DNA from: Paguma larvata
Lineage: Eukaryota; Chordata; Mammalia; Carnivora; Viverridae
Length of the DNA stretch: 64,000 nt
Direction: 5' to 3'
NCBI GenBank assembly: GCA_030068075.1
Contig: CM057833.1
Coordinates: forward strand, 45,775,587-45,839,586
The translations under genes and the position numbers were made by a program. The notes below the pieces were generated by a model. The model saw only the letters and a program-made list of their open reading frames with translations. It made no database searches and was not told the origin of the DNA. Of this stretch, positions 32,230 to 43,250 are shown one piece after another. How positions within the stretch are numbered: position 1 is the first letter of the stretch; each line of letters begins with the position of its first letter.

Positions 32230-32660
32230 AGAGGCAGGAGAGAGGGAGGGAGACGGACAGGAGAGAAAGAAAACAAGGAGGTAGTGAGGAAGCTGATGAG
32301 CACAGATACAAAGCCGAGAGACTCAGAGAGACAAAGGGAGAGACACAAAGGCAGAAAAAAAGAGATACAGACACAAAGAGAGACACACAGAGAGAAAAAC
32401 CAGCGTACAGAGACAAATAGAAGCAGCAGAGAGACTCAGAGAAACAGAGGGAGAAACAGAGGAAGGCAAATAAAGACAGAAAAGAGCTGAGACAGGGACA
32501 GACAGAGGCAGATCCAGAGAGAGAGAAGTGGACAGAGGGAGGAGAGACGGAGAAAGAAAAGAAGTGGCAAGAGACCACAGCAGGGACAGAGGCTGAAAAA
32601 AAGTAGCAAGGAAATACAGAAACCGAAGAAGGGAGTAGGCAGAAAGAAGGAAGCAGGGGG
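32230..32660. repeat. Purine-rich (GA/ACAGAG)n low-complexity tract
   Basis: About 430 bases with strong strand asymmetry: A and G dominate the + strand in units such as acagagagac, gagagacaca and acagagggag. Long frames on both strands (for example 221 codons on the reverse strand, 32228-32893, rich in S, L, C and F) result from this composition and are not genes. Confidence 0.85.
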
Positions 32661-33389
32661 GTGGGGTGTGGCAGAGGAGGGGATAAGAGAGATCCATGAG
32701 TAGCGCTCAAGTCCCAGAGTGGAAAGAGGCCAGCGAAGCACATGTGGGGAGCCCCAGACACAGCCCAGGCACAAGATTCCTCTCCAGCCCAGGCACAAAA
32801 TATATGCAGACTTGTGGACTGGTTCTTTAGTCTTTTCCCCTGTGAACCTTTGTTAACTCCTGGCAAGAGGAAATCAAAGCTCCTGAGAAGCATGCAGCCA
32901 GACCAGAGTCACACCCTTCCCTGCACTCTGGGTCCCAGCACTGGGACCCAAGCCTTGGACTCAGGAGACAGAAAAGGTCTGTGGGGGTCGCATGCTCCAG
33001 GACTCAGACCTGAGTCCTCTTACCTCTCACCACCACTCTCCTAGGGAAATCTATTTCCTTATTTCTCAGGGTTTCTCTCTCCCTCAGTTTTGGAACTCCC
33101 CAATAATGGTGATGCCCAAATTTCCACACCTGGTAGAGCCCCTCTGAGAACACACCTGTGCTCCCACACACACATCCCCCCAGATGCCCTGCTCCCTCCC
33201 ACACAGGCCCCGGTGCCTTCACCACAGACACAGCTCAGCATCTTCCTGGCTCCTTCTCCAGCCCACTCTTTCTGCCAGGTACTTGGGCTCCAGCCCATCG
33301 TCCCAGATGGAAACCTTTAGGCCATCTACTTCTTCACTCCACATCAGATCCTGTACTTTGTCCTATGGCTTCTATCTCCTTAGGCTTTC
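32661..33389. other. GC-rich unassigned sequence
   Basis: C-rich on the + strand from about 33090. Several overlapping frames (75-100 codons) run in conflicting phases and strands. No CpG island or splice pattern supports a gene. Confidence 0.3.
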
Positions 33390-33545
33390 TTAGCCCCTCT
33401 GTGTCTCCATCTCTGCACCTATAACAGAGAGATAACACTAGTCCCTGCCACACTGAGTTGTAAGGTAATTAAATGAGCTAATATACACAAAGCCCACGAA
33501 GCAGTAAGGGCCTGGCCAATAGTAAGCCCTCAGTAATTACCAGGC
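33390..33545 (+). repeat. MIR fragment (3' two-thirds)
   Basis: 'cctctgtgtctccatctctgcacctataac', 'tgagttgtaaggtaattaaatgagctaatatac', 'caatagtaagccctcagtaattac' follow forward MIR to its 3' end. Confidence 0.75.
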
Positions 33546-33549
33546 AGTG

Positions 33550-33960
33550 GTTAGTGGTCATAGAAGCCATTCCATTCAGTCCATTCTGCTGCCTCACCTT
33601 CTATCACCAACCATCGGCTCTCACCCGCAGCACTCGCTAGCTGAGCCCTGCCTGCAGGCACACAGCTGCCTCTCTCTCCAGCCTCTACAGCCACAGGATA
33701 ATGGTACAGCAAGGCAACTCTGTTCCCACCTTCTCTGCTTTAAAGCATTTGGGAGCTCTCCACAGACACAGGACAGGGATCAAGAGTCCTTTGCAATCTG
33801 GACTTTCTACATCTCTCCTCTTCATCCTGCCATACCTCATCCCTCCTAAAGACACATCTGTACATACCAGGCTCTTCTCAACCTCCCTGCTATTGTGCTT
33901 GGCTGCTCCTTCCTCCTGGGAAATCTTTCCTCCTCCCAGTCCCCTACTTGCTCTATTTCT
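33550..33960 (+). repeat. L2 fragment
   Basis: 'acaggacagggatcaagagtcctttgcaatctggac', 'acatctctcctcttcatcctgcc' and 'tgctccttcctcctgggaaatctttcc' follow the L2 3' region in order. Confidence 0.6.
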
Positions 33961-33964
33961 TAAG

Positions 33965-34135
33965 TGTCCACATATGCCAAGCATTTTATATGTGTATAAA
34001 ATTTCCACTCTTCCCAAAATAGCTATTGTCACTCTCCATGAGGCTCCATGACCTAAGTCACATAAGTTGAAGAGCGGCAGAGCCCAGACTTAAACCCAGG
34101 CCCCTCTGCTCCCATGTCCCCCTGTCGGTACCTAC
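33965..34135 (-). repeat. MIR fragment
   Basis: Reverse MIR: 'atgccaagcattttatatgtg', 'tgacctaagtcacataagttgaagagcggcagagcccagacttaaacccaggc'. Confidence 0.7.
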
Positions 34136-34189
34136 AGTGCCACATCATCAGCACGTAGTAAAAAAAGAACAGCCCACGCTCACAGAGCT

Positions 34190-34400
34190 AGAACCATGTC
34201 TTAGGCATCAGCTAAATATCATACCCATTACCTTGTTGAATCCTCCCAATCACCCTAGGAAACAGGTGCTATTTTGCAGGGATAATTACTCTCCCCATTT
34301 TTCCAATCAAGAAACCAAGGCACAGGGAAGATGAGTAACTTGTACAATTACCATGCAGGAAGCTGGGACAGAAAACACAGGCAGGCTGGCTGCTGAGCAG
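34190..34400 (-). repeat. MIR fragment
   Basis: Reverse MIR: 'cattaccttgttgaatcctcccaatcaccctaggaaacagg', 'ctccccatttttccaatcaagaaaccaaggcacagggaagatgagtaac'. Confidence 0.8.
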
Positions 34401-34619
34401 ACTTCCTGACCTGCTGTCCAGGGGTGAATGGAGAGCAGCTTTCCAGTTCTTCTTCTGCCACTGTTTGTTCAACTTTGCCGAAACACTTGGGATCTCAGAG
34501 CCTCAACTTCCTCATATGAGCAATGGAGACAATACGACACTGCCATAACTCCAAGAGCAGGCTAAAGACCAAGCAGGAAAAGAAAGGTAGTGTCCTGCTT
34601 TCTAAAACCTAAAGAAAGG

Positions 34620-34760
34620 AGGACGGCCACATATTGGTCCACAACTAAGTGCTAGGCACTGAATTGTGTTTTCATGTATCATCTCAATTCATCACAATGT
34701 GCAATGTTGGCATTATTAGTCCCATCTTAAGGTAAGAGAAGTAAGGCTGGCATGGGAGAT
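34620..34760 (-). repeat. MIR fragment
   Basis: Reverse MIR: 'taagtgctaggcactgaattgtg', 'catgtatcatctcaattcatcac', 'ggcattattagtcccatcttaagg'. Confidence 0.7.
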
Positions 34761-34889
34761 AGACATACATCTGAATATTCAAAGAGTATCCTTTCATAAA
34801 GTGCATTTGCAGTATACAAAATAGTGCATTTTGTTTCTTTTTGATCCTTGACAGCCGGGGAAGCAGGCAGAACAGAGATTTAATCTGTT

Positions 34890-35010
34890 TTGCAGGTAAG
34901 CACTTTCCTAACTCAGGTCTACAGAGATCCCATGATGTGCCCAAGGTTACACAGCCAGTGACAGAACCAAGGCTTCCACCTCTTAGGCCAATATGGCCAT
35001 TTGAGAGTCA
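34890..35010 (-). repeat. MIR fragment
   Basis: 'gatgtgcccaaggttacacagccagtgacagaaccaaggcttccacc' is the reverse MIR core. Confidence 0.65.
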
Positions 35011-35049
35011 GGATTGGCTAAGGTCTATGTGCTTTCGGTACCAAAGATG

Positions 35050-35170
35050 AGAATAGGGCGACTGTCTCCATTTTTGGATGGGGAAACCAAGTCTTTTTAT
35101 AAGTCAAGTAACTTGTCTGAGAACTCAACTCTTCTACTGAGACTCCAGAGCCTAAGCTCTAACCATTTCT
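35050..35170 (-). repeat. MIR fragment
   Basis: 'ctgtctccatttttggatggggaaaccaagtc', 'aagtaacttgtctgagaac' and 'ctccagagcctaagctctaacc' are reverse MIR. Confidence 0.65.
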
Positions 35171-35259
35171 ATCCCATCCAGCTCAGCTTCAGGTTCAGAT
35201 CTATGAAATGCCCAGTCCAAGATTTGTCCATGAGTGAGACACTGTGCTAGGGCCAGACT

Positions 35260-35660
35260 TAAACAAATGATCTAGACAGAGGATTATTTAGGACTCTTTG
35301 GTTGCAAGTAACCAAAACCAACTCAACTTGGCTTACGCAAAAATGAGTGCTTTATTAGAAGAATAAAGCATCTCTTGTTACCCCCCTAAAGGTAAGAGTG
35401 TAGCCAGCCTTTTGAAAGGTTGAGCCAAGGAAACAGAGGTCTGTCAGCAACTCAGATGGGGCTTTGCATTTCCCTGGACCCTGCTTTTCTCTCGACAGGG
35501 CAGTTCCCATGCTTCCCGGGACACACGGCAGGTAGAAGATGGCCACATAAGTGAGCTTCCATCTCCTTTGCCCAGAGCCAACTCTAGACAGAGGCAGAAA
35601 CTCTGACACTGTTTCTAAGTTCCAGAAAATCACCTGAGTGGTCCACCTTGGATCAGCACC
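35260..35660. repeat. Unnamed old interspersed repeat
   Basis: 'ctctttggttgcaagtaaccaaaaccaactcaacttggcttacgcaaaaatgagtgctttatt' is a phrase I associate with a widespread mammalian repeat, but I cannot assign the family. Confidence 0.4.
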
Positions 35661-36280
35661 TATCTCTGGTTCAAGTAATAGTGGCCATTAAAATGGGGAC
35701 ACATTACCCAAACATGACAGTGTGTGGGGAGCAGCCTTCAGAGTAAGGGAGGGAAATCATAAGGTCATGGGCTGGACAGACACTCCAAAGCTGTTTACTA
35801 CTGACGGGATCCTGGCCCCTAAAGAACCAGAGTCAGTGAAGCAGGATCGGCAGGTACACTCATAGTCACCATCTAGCCTTGAGGGGCAGTGAGAGAGGTG
35901 TGTGTAAAGTTCTGAGACAGCTCAGGTGGCCAGCAAACAACTTCGTCAAAGAAGATCAAGGAAAACAACCGTCATAACCACTGTACAAAAAATTATCAGA
36001 ACCTTAGAGGTAGTTTCAAATGATACACCCTGTGTATGTACATACACACATATATATAACAAAGGCTTTAAAGCAAATTTTATTATAATTTTAGATAATT
36101 AAATTACAAAAGTATAATTCTTTGACATTTACAATTGAGGAGCATTATTTAGATATATTTTGGGGAATTATAGTAATGTTTTGCTATATAAAGTTAATGT
36201 ATAAAATTCAAAATGAAGACAGACTAGGTAGGCTTTTAATTTTGTAACCGTGATAAACTAATATTGCAAGGACTGGGGGG
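35661..36280. other. Unassigned non-coding sequence
   Basis: AT-rich from 36030. A short TA-rich run (acatacacacatatatataac) lies at about 36041-36060. No gene. Confidence 0.3.
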
Positions 36281-36284
36281 ACAG

Positions 36285-36450
36285 TGTGGTCTAAGGGAAA
36301 GAGCATTCTTATCAGAAATGTGCACTTGAAGCCCAGTTCTGAAATCTACTAGCAGTGTTTTGCTGGAGAAGTTCTATACCCTCTCTATTCCTTATTCCTC
36401 ATCACAAACTGGGGCCAATAATATCACTCTCAGAGGCCTTAAGAATACTG
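36285..36450 (+). repeat. MIR fragment
   Basis: 'cagtgtggtctaagggaaagagcattcttatcagaaatgtgcacttgaagcccagttctgaaatctactag' is the MIR 5' half. The 3' half is degraded. Confidence 0.6.
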
Positions 36451-36474
36451 AGTGGCATGACTGATGTGAGTCAG

Positions 36475-37110
36475 AGGATGTCACTCCTCTGCTCGGAAGC
36501 AGAGTGGCCAGAATCCTTCCTGTGTCCTGGAAGGACCAGTATGATCCTCCCACCACTCACCCTGTGCCATTCAGTATCTGCCCCCATTGTCTGCTCCCCC
36601 TCATTCCCTCTTTGACTCCCCTCCAGTGATACGTCCTTACTGTCCCTCAAACACTCCAGGTAGGCTCCCACATCAGAGGCTGACACCTGCCATTTCTTCT
36701 ACCTGGAAGCCATTCCCCTTAACATGTTGACGACTAACCTCTCACCTTCTCCGATGCTTTGCTCAAACGTCATCTTCTGTGACCACTGTATTTAAAACTG
36801 CAACCCTGCTCCCCAGCATGTCCTATCCCCCTCTTGCTTTGTCTCTATGATATGGATGCACTTTAATTGGGCATGGACTTTTCTTATTTATTTTATTTAT
36901 TGTCTGTCTTTTCCCACCAGAATGCAGTCTTTTTGAAAGCGTGGAATTTTTGTGTGTTCAGCTCACTGACTATAGTATCTCAGCATCTGAAACAGTACTT
37001 GGCACATAGTAGGCAACTCAAGAGATTTATTCAGTGAGTAAATGAATACACGAAAGCATCTAAAACAAAACTCAGCACATAGTAGGTGCTCAATATCACT
37101 TCTTTCTTTC
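36475..37110 (+). repeat. L2 3' end
   Basis: Long L2 3' region: 'ttcttctacctggaagccattccccttaac', 'tgctcaaacgtcatcttctgtgacc', 'ccaccagaatgcagtctttttgaaagcgtgg', 'catctgaaacagtacttggcacatagtaggcaactcaag'. A second terminus-like piece follows at 37050-37105 ('actcagcacatagtaggtgctcaatatc'). Confidence 0.8.
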
Positions 37111-37889
37111 CTTCTACATCTTCTGAAATGATTGATTTTTCCTCACGTCTTCATTAGATATTAGCTGTAACTGATGTTTTCTTTAAAGCCATAGCATACT
37201 CCATATTCAGGCTACCAATATGTCAGGAGTTTTTCTCTCCTCTGTATTTCTGTCCTTGCTTTTTTTTTACATGTTGCATGGACGTAGAAGGTGCTCCATA
37301 AATATCTGCCGAATTGACTTATGTATCCAAGTCCCAGGAAAGGACATAAAATAAATGTTCTGCCCACAGCTGGCAACACTTGTAATGATCAATTCTTGAT
37401 GGAGTCTTGATTACACTGAGGAATGCGTACACTGAGAAAGAATGAAGATGAGTACATACTCTGGCATCAAGCAGAAGAACGGCTCTGTATTCATATGCTC
37501 CTGGAGTGGACATCTGTTGTTTTGGTCTGCCAGCTCCCTTAAAAGAGCTACTACTCTCCACTGCAGTCATATCATTCAGCAAAGCTGCCAATTTGGGGCC
37601 AGCCCTGCCCCCTGCCCTCTACAAAGGCACCCTGAGCAGCCAATTACACTGTCCCTTTCCGCAGTGAGTGATATGGTGGTGGCCCAACCAAAGTCCTCTT
37701 GCCCCCTAAGAAAATGACTAACTGGCAGGGTGAAGTTCTTTTGTCTTTTTATTAATTATACAAAAGGATTTATATCAGTGGTCACAGACAGGCATCTTTT
37801 CTGCAGCACAGTCTCTCCACAATGGCAGAAGAAGAGACATTCAGAGAGAAAAGACGAGAGAGAGAGAACGTGAACAAAAGTAAAACCTG
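37111..37889. other. Unassigned non-coding sequence
   Basis: No gene supported. 37270-37310 has an L2-terminus-like phrase ('gaaggtgctccataaatatctgccgaattgac'). Confidence 0.3.
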
Positions 37890-37965
37890 GTGTATTCCAA
37901 AACTTAGAACACCTGCTGACACACAGTAAGCACTCAATAAATATTTGTCAAAGGAACCATTGAAG
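37890..37965 (+). repeat. L2 3'-terminal fragment
   Basis: 'acacctgctgacacacagtaagcactcaataaatatttgtcaaaggaacc' is the L2 sense terminus. Confidence 0.65.
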
Positions 37966-38039
37966 GGGAGAAGGGGGAAGAGAGAGAGAGAACTAGTGAC
38001 TTCATTTGTGTCCAGTTCCAAACACTTATTCACTTTTCT

Positions 38040-38185
38040 TCTGCATTTATTTATGGAGTTAGCACCACAGGCTACACGCTCTGCTGGCAGCTGATACTAG
38101 AATAGGGAACCAACTAGCATGCTTCCTGCCCTAAACGAGCTTATGTGCTGGTGGAGAAGGTAAACAACAAACAAAATAATTAAGG
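38040..38185 (-). repeat. L2 fragment
   Basis: 'cttcctgccctaaacgagcttatgtgctggtggagaaggtaaacaac' is antisense L2. Confidence 0.5.
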
Positions 38186-38865
38186 CTTGCTGTAAATCAA
38201 ATTCTTCCACAAAGAATACCTTGGAAGACCATGAGATCACCCACATCCTGGGCCTCTTGGGGATAAGCTTCCCAGCCCACAATATCTGCCTAGCTACGCA
38301 ACCTGCCTCCAGTTGTCAGGGTGTATCCCAGTGGTGAGTTCTATTCCATGTGACCCCACACTCTGGCTATGCTGAGACATTCCGTCTCTCTAGCACGAAC
38401 TGGGAATTTTGACCTGAGACACAGACTGGGATGCATTGCAGTTGAGTTGTGTTAAAGTCAAACTTTTAGAACAAACTAAGAATTCCTGCTGCTGAGATCC
38501 AAGACTGTCCCTGGTCCTTGACCATTCTGAGGCTTGGTCAGTTGATTCTTTTGGATTCTGCTAACTTCCCCTGGGCCCCTAACTATATTTCCATTTTTGC
38601 TTAAGCTAACCAAAATCAGGATCTATTTTTGCAACCAAAAGAAACTTCACTAAAATAAAACCTTTTCCCCAACTCTCGGGAGAATTGAGACAAACAGAAA
38701 GAAAAGAAAGTAAGTAAAATATTAAAGTGCTTTGGGATTTTCATAGGACTTCCCCCTGAACACTTCCTCTTAACATCCCAGCATTCAAGAAAAAAGGCAT
38801 CTTTATTTATTCTCACCTACAGATGCAGAATCCTACCCTCTGTGGTGTTAACTATTATTTTAGGG
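38186..38865. other. Unassigned non-coding sequence
   Basis: No recognisable gene or repeat. Confidence 0.3.
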
Positions 38866-38869
38866 TTTT

Positions 38870-39035
38870 GAGATTAGAGAGGCTTCATTTTAAACTCAAG
38901 TGTTGTCACTGGATGTGTGATTTGAGCAAGTTGTTTAACCTTTGTGAGTCTCAATTTCCTCAAGGGTAAAATAGAGAGAGGCAGTTATAGCATTTCCACA
39001 GAGTTGTGCGGATGAAATCAGATCTTGGTTGGGAA
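38870..39035 (+). repeat. MIR fragment
   Basis: 'actggatgtgtgatttgagcaagttgtttaacctttgtgagtctcaatttcctcaagggtaaaatagagag' is the forward MIR core. Confidence 0.75.
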
Positions 39036-39141
39036 GCTCGAGCATTGACTTGGCCTTTAATAGCTGCCTAAGTGTTCAGAATCCACTGTCACTATCCTTG
39101 TACACCCCATATATGTTTGTAAATTTGCATTCCCATGCGTG

Positions 39142-39165
39142 TGCACGCGCACACACACACACACG
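39142..39165. repeat. (CA)n microsatellite
   Basis: gcacgcgcacacacacacacacgc: about 8 pure CA units with CG-containing flanks. Confidence 0.9.
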
Positions 39166-39960
39166 CAGATAACTTGTACAGGCATAATTGACTAAACAGA
39201 GTTTTGAACCTTGGTTTTCTGATTCCAGAAGCTCCATGCTTTTACTATCCCCAAGTTGCAGAGAGGATGGTGGAGAGACCCAAGTCTGCATTATTGAAAA
39301 ACTTGTCTGGAAAAGATTCTAAAGAACATCTGAAGGGTTCCACAGGGAACAGAGACCAGACTTGCTCTGTGAATTCTCAGAAGCAGAACTAGGCCAACAG
39401 GTGGTGGTTACCAGATTTCTGTTTAGCATGAAGAACTTTCTCGGGGCCAACACATGCAGACTTGCAGAGAGGTGTTGAGACCCCACTAAACAAGCTGTCT
39501 GAGTGACCTACTTGGAAGGCATGTCAACAGAATGCATGCATGAGACATAAATTCCTCCAGGGCCGGAGATTCTAAGAGCCTCTTTGGGTACAAGTATATG
39601 ACTGAGATTGCCTGGTAAGACACAATGTCTCAGGGGCCAGATCTCACAAGCAGTAAGTTCCCATGGACAGACCAAGGCATTACTGGACTGTTACGGATGA
39701 AGTAGAGAGGCTGGGCCATTTGCTGTATTTAACATGAGTCCTGGATTCCTCATCTCTCTAATAATTGAGACCAATCATATGATCATTATACAGTCCCCCG
39801 AAGTAGCTGGAGACCAGCATGACCAGTGTCCCTTGTCACCCCCAAGGGCCCCTGGATTGAACTTGTCTCCTCCACAGGCCTCCTAGAAGAGTGCCTGGCC
39901 TCAGACACCCTATCAGGAAGAGCCAGCCTCCCTTTGAATAAGAGTCATGACTTTGAGTGG
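39166..39960. other. Unassigned non-coding sequence
   Basis: No gene or repeat I can name. Confidence 0.3.
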
Positions 39961-39964
39961 GAAA

Positions 39965-40140
39965 CAGTATATTGAGAAAGCTGTAAGTCCACTCTCAGGG
40001 CCCTAAGAATCTAGATTCAAATCAAACTTCGTCCATGACCCAAGCCAAGTCACTGAACCTCTCCACTGTTCAGTTCCTCAGCTATGACACCCCGAGTAGC
40101 TGGGAGGATGAGGTGAGAAGAAACACTGTTCAGCACAATG
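39965..40140 (+). repeat. MIR fragment
   Basis: 'agattcaaatcaaacttcgtccatgacccaagccaagtcactgaacctctccactgttcagttcctcagctatgacac' is forward MIR. Confidence 0.6.
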
Positions 40141-40149
40141 CCTGAGGAC

Positions 40150-40850
40150 AGTGGATGCCCAGGGAACAGCTGTCCATCCCCCCTCCATCCCTAGTTAACC
40201 TCTCTCCTCACCCTTTCCTGCTTGCTTTTCCCTCTCCCTCCAGATGCCATTGAGCTAGCCATCCCAACTGGGGCTAGCGGACTCTCTCTCCATATTGATC
40301 ATCCTAACTCCCCAGGGTCAGTGCTTTACCATCTAAAAGCCCCATTCATACACCTCATTGCATTTCATCCTACAGGATCATCCCACACTACTGCCCCTGG
40401 CACCTACTCACTACACTCCGGGTAACACCCACCACCGTCCACTCCACAACAGGCCAGGCCTTTCAGGCATCTCGGGCCTTTGCACTTGTTGTTCCCCCTT
40501 CCTGGGAAACCCCCCCCCAACCCCATTCTCTTTGTAGCGGCTCCTTCTCACCACAGGGGCTCACTCACATGTCACCTCCCAGGGACCTTCCCTGACCACC
40601 CCACGTAGATTCCTCCAAAGTACTCTTTGCCACATTATCCCATTTTAACTCTCTCGGAGCACTGATCATAATCTATAAATCTATTCTGTGTCTACTTTTT
40701 AAATTGTTCATTATAAAAGGCTGCCCTTTCTGAGCATAAACTCCACGAAAGAAGGGCCTTCATCTCTCTTGTTCATTGTTGTACCCCAGAGGCTACCAGG
40801 GTGAGTGCACTCAGATCAGCGATGAAGGAATGGCTGCGTGAATGAATGAA
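40150..40850 (+). repeat. L2 3' end
   Basis: Long L2 3' region in order: 'caggcctttcaggcatctcgggcctttgcacttgttgttccccc', 'gtcacctcccagggaccttccctgaccaccc', 'agcactgatcataatctataa', 'gagcataaactccacgaaagaagggccttcatc', 'gcgtgaatgaatgaatgaatg' (terminal tetramer array 40837-40857). A C homopolymer of 9 lies near 40510. Confidence 0.85.
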
Positions 40851-40854
40851 TGAA

Positions 40855-40920
40855 TGCTGTCATTGTCATCCCACTTTATGGATGAGGAAACTGAGGCTCA
40901 GAGGAGACTTGCCCCATCCC
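40855..40920 (-). repeat. MIR core fragment
   Basis: 'catcccactttatggatgaggaaactgaggctcagaggagacttgcccc' is a well preserved reverse MIR core. Confidence 0.75.
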
Positions 40921-41049
40921 TTGCAGGACTGTGTATCTGTCTCTCTCCTAACAACCTCAGGCAGCCCTTGGTTTCTTCTAGGAGGCTAGTGACTGAACCT
41001 GACCTTGGGGAAGAATAGGTCAGATCTCGGCAGAGCATTCCCAGCCCAG

Positions 41050-41215
41050 AACCCCAGTATTACAGGAACACAGGATTATTAGTGCTACCAGGGGCCAGGT
41101 ACTGTGCTATTCATCTCAGAAAAGGAAACTGAGGCACCGAGAGGTCAGAGTGCCTGTGTACAGTCCTGGTAGAGCAGGTCTGCAAACCCAAGACTCCCAA
41201 GCCCAAGTCAGTGAA
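41050..41215 (-). repeat. MIR fragment
   Basis: Reverse MIR: 'ggggccaggtactgtgctattcatctcagaaaaggaaactgaggcaccgagaggtcagagtgcc', then 'ctgcaaacccaagactcccaagccc'. Confidence 0.7.
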
Positions 41216-41414
41216 CCACTGTGTGGAGCCGCTTCCTCTCTCCAAGCCTGCTCCCCTCCTTTGTCCTCTCTCAGCTCCGGCTCCTGTGACCTGCAGACTA
41301 GCAACAGACCGTAGGAGACAAGGCTTGCCTTTGAGTTTAAATGGAGCTGGAAATCTTAAAACCTCTGAAAGCAAAAGAGAACCACCTCTTTCGAGAGGCA
41401 CCCACCTGTAATTG

Positions 41415-41690
41415 GCACGGCCTGGTCACATCTCCCTCAATTTGTAACGAGGCAGAAATCCTGTTGAAGTCTCTGGAAGGCCGTCCCTGCTTAACGAGGA
41501 CACGATCCAGCCCTGGGCGGTTCCGGCCGCTTTCAAAGCCACAGCCCAGAGCCAGTTTTAATGATCACGGACAGAACTTCTGAGAGAGTTGTAAGGGGAG
41601 GATGGGATAATTGCACTAGAAATATATGCCACTGACGACAACGGCCCGCTGGCCCGGGGCTCTTCGGGAGACGTGGCCTTCGAGGTCATC
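41415..41690. promoter_or_regulatory. CpG-dense single-copy block, candidate regulatory element
   Basis: I count 16 CpGs between 41416 and 41684, far above the CpG-poor surroundings, in sequence with no recognised repeat. Motifs include 'tgggcggttccggccgc', 'ttttaatgatcacgg', 'gataattgcactag' and 'aagataattatgaaag' just downstream. Open frames of 66 and 80 codons touch it but lack protein features. A regulatory function is inference. Confidence 0.35.
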
Positions 41691-41844
41691 TCCTCTGGCA
41701 CCTGCTCTGATTCTCTCTGACTCTCTGCTCCAAGATAATTATGAAAGATGGTATAATCCCCTCCACCACCATCTCATAGATCTCTACCTCCCACCTCAAT
41801 GAAGCTACTGAAAAAAAAAATGATTCTTAGTGGCCAAGTTTAAT

Positions 41845-42030
41845 GAAAATACAGTAGGTTCAGGAGTGGGAAGATTGACCATGCTCCTCACCAGCTGTGT
41901 GACCTTTAACAAGTTACTTAGCCTCTCTGGACCCACTTTCTGAGCTGGAGAAAAAAATATTAAATGATACCTATCTGATGGTCCATCTAGAATGCGGGTG
42001 ACAGTGCCTGGCACAGGGCAGGTATGCTAG
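41845..42030 (+). repeat. MIR fragment
   Basis: 'caccagctgtgtgacctttaacaagttacttagcctctctggacccactttctgagctggag' and 'acagtgcctggcacagggcaggtatgctagt' are forward MIR core and 3' end. An A run lies just upstream at 41810-41820. Confidence 0.85.
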
Positions 42031-42462
42031 TAGCAGAGAAAGAAAAATGTGACATTTTGACCTAGTGCTTTTGTATATTTCTGGTCTCCAGAAATTCATT
42101 CACACCTGCATGACAAAATTATGAATATGTGAATGTTCTTCCTCCTGTCCTCTCCCACCTCCCCCACATACCCTACCTGCTAAACATGACGTTGTCTTTG
42201 TACATTCAACTTCTCCCTGGCCCCACCCTCCAGGGAGACTTCTGTCTTTGTCACATTTCCATGCTGCAGATCTGAGAGAATAGGTAGGGCTCAAACATCA
42301 CCTCCTCCCCGTTGCCTCGAATCACCCCCCACCTCTTTTCTGACTACTAGAAACGCAGTAGGGATTTGGTCTGCTCTGTTCACAGCCAGATACTGACACC
42401 TATTATAACCCTATCACATACATATTTGTTAGCTCAAGAGATATTTGTTAAGTAAATGAAAG

Positions 42463-42680
42463 AAAGTGGTTCTCTACCAGCTTTGGTTTTGCCCCTTCCC
42501 CCAAGGGATATTGGTGATGTCTGAAAACACTTTTGGATGTCACATCTGGGAGGCAGTGCTACTGGCATCTAGCGAGCAGAAGCTAGGAATGCTACTAAGC
42601 ACAGAACGGTACACAGGACAGCAGAGGATTACCCAGCCCTGAGTGTCCACAGTGCTGAGCTCGAGCTTGGTCCACAGTGC
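42463..42680 (+). mobile_element. MER20-like DNA transposon fossil
   Basis: 'agtggttctctaccagctttggttttgcccc', 'gggatattggtgatgtctgaaaacacttttggatgtcacatctggg', 'gtgctactggcatctagcgagcagaagctaggaatgctactaagc' match MER20, a short non-autonomous hAT-Charlie element. Confidence 0.88.
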
Positions 42681-42851
42681 TGACCACCCTGGGCAGTTCC
42701 TGAGGCAAGACGTTGTTGTTTTCCACTAGTTACCCCGCAGCACCCTCTTGTCGTATCTTCCTGTTTCTACTCTTGCTCGCTGAAATCTATTCTCCATACA
42801 GCAGCCAAAGTAATGTTTTAAAAATCAAGTCAGTTTCCTACTAAAGACCTT

Positions 42852-42905
42852 GCAAACAAACAAACAAACAAACAAACAAAAGAAAACAAACAAACAAACA
42901 AAAAA
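42852..42905. repeat. (AAAC)n microsatellite
   Basis: Tandem caaa units with one agaa interruption. The flanks share 'accttg' (42847-42852 and 42905-42910), so it may mark the A-rich remnant of a tiny insertion in the L2. Confidence 0.9.
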
Positions 42906-43067
42906 CCTTGGGTTTCTCATTGCCCTGTGAAGAAAATCCAAACTCCTTACTGTGTTTTACAAAACCCTACATGATCTGGCCTCCACCTGCTTCTGGGTCC
43001 TCAATTCCTAGTACTTACCTCTCACTCACTCACTCCATGCACCCTGATATTCTCTTTCTCTAACTGG

Positions 43068-43250
43068 TGGTTCTCAAAGTGTGGTCTTTGGTCCAACAGC
43101 AGCAACAGCTCCTGAAGTGGTTAGACATGCAAATTCTCTAGTCCTCTCCCCACCCCCACCACCTGAACAGAAACTCCAGGGATAGGGCTAGCAATCTGTG
43201 GATTACCAAGCCCTCAAAGCAATTCTGATGCGTTTTCAAGTTTCAGACCC
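43068..43250 (+). mobile_element. MER5A-like DNA transposon nested in L2
   Basis: 'ggtggttctcaaagtgtggtctttggtcc', 'agacatgcaaattctctagtcc', 'gaacagaaactccagggatagggctagcaatctgtgg' and 'aagcaattctgatgcgttttcaag' match MER5A. The surrounding L2 resumes after it. Confidence 0.88.

Noticed and set aside
31840..32284. Overlapping 116- and 122-codon forward frames near a GC-richer patch
   Set aside because: They are in different phases of the same DNA with no recognisable domain, start context or splice structure.
32228..32893. 221-codon reverse-strand frame, the longest outside L1
   Set aside because: Mostly Ser, Leu, Cys and Phe from the complement of a purine-rich low-complexity tract. Other long frames exist there in different phases (for example 32323-32697).
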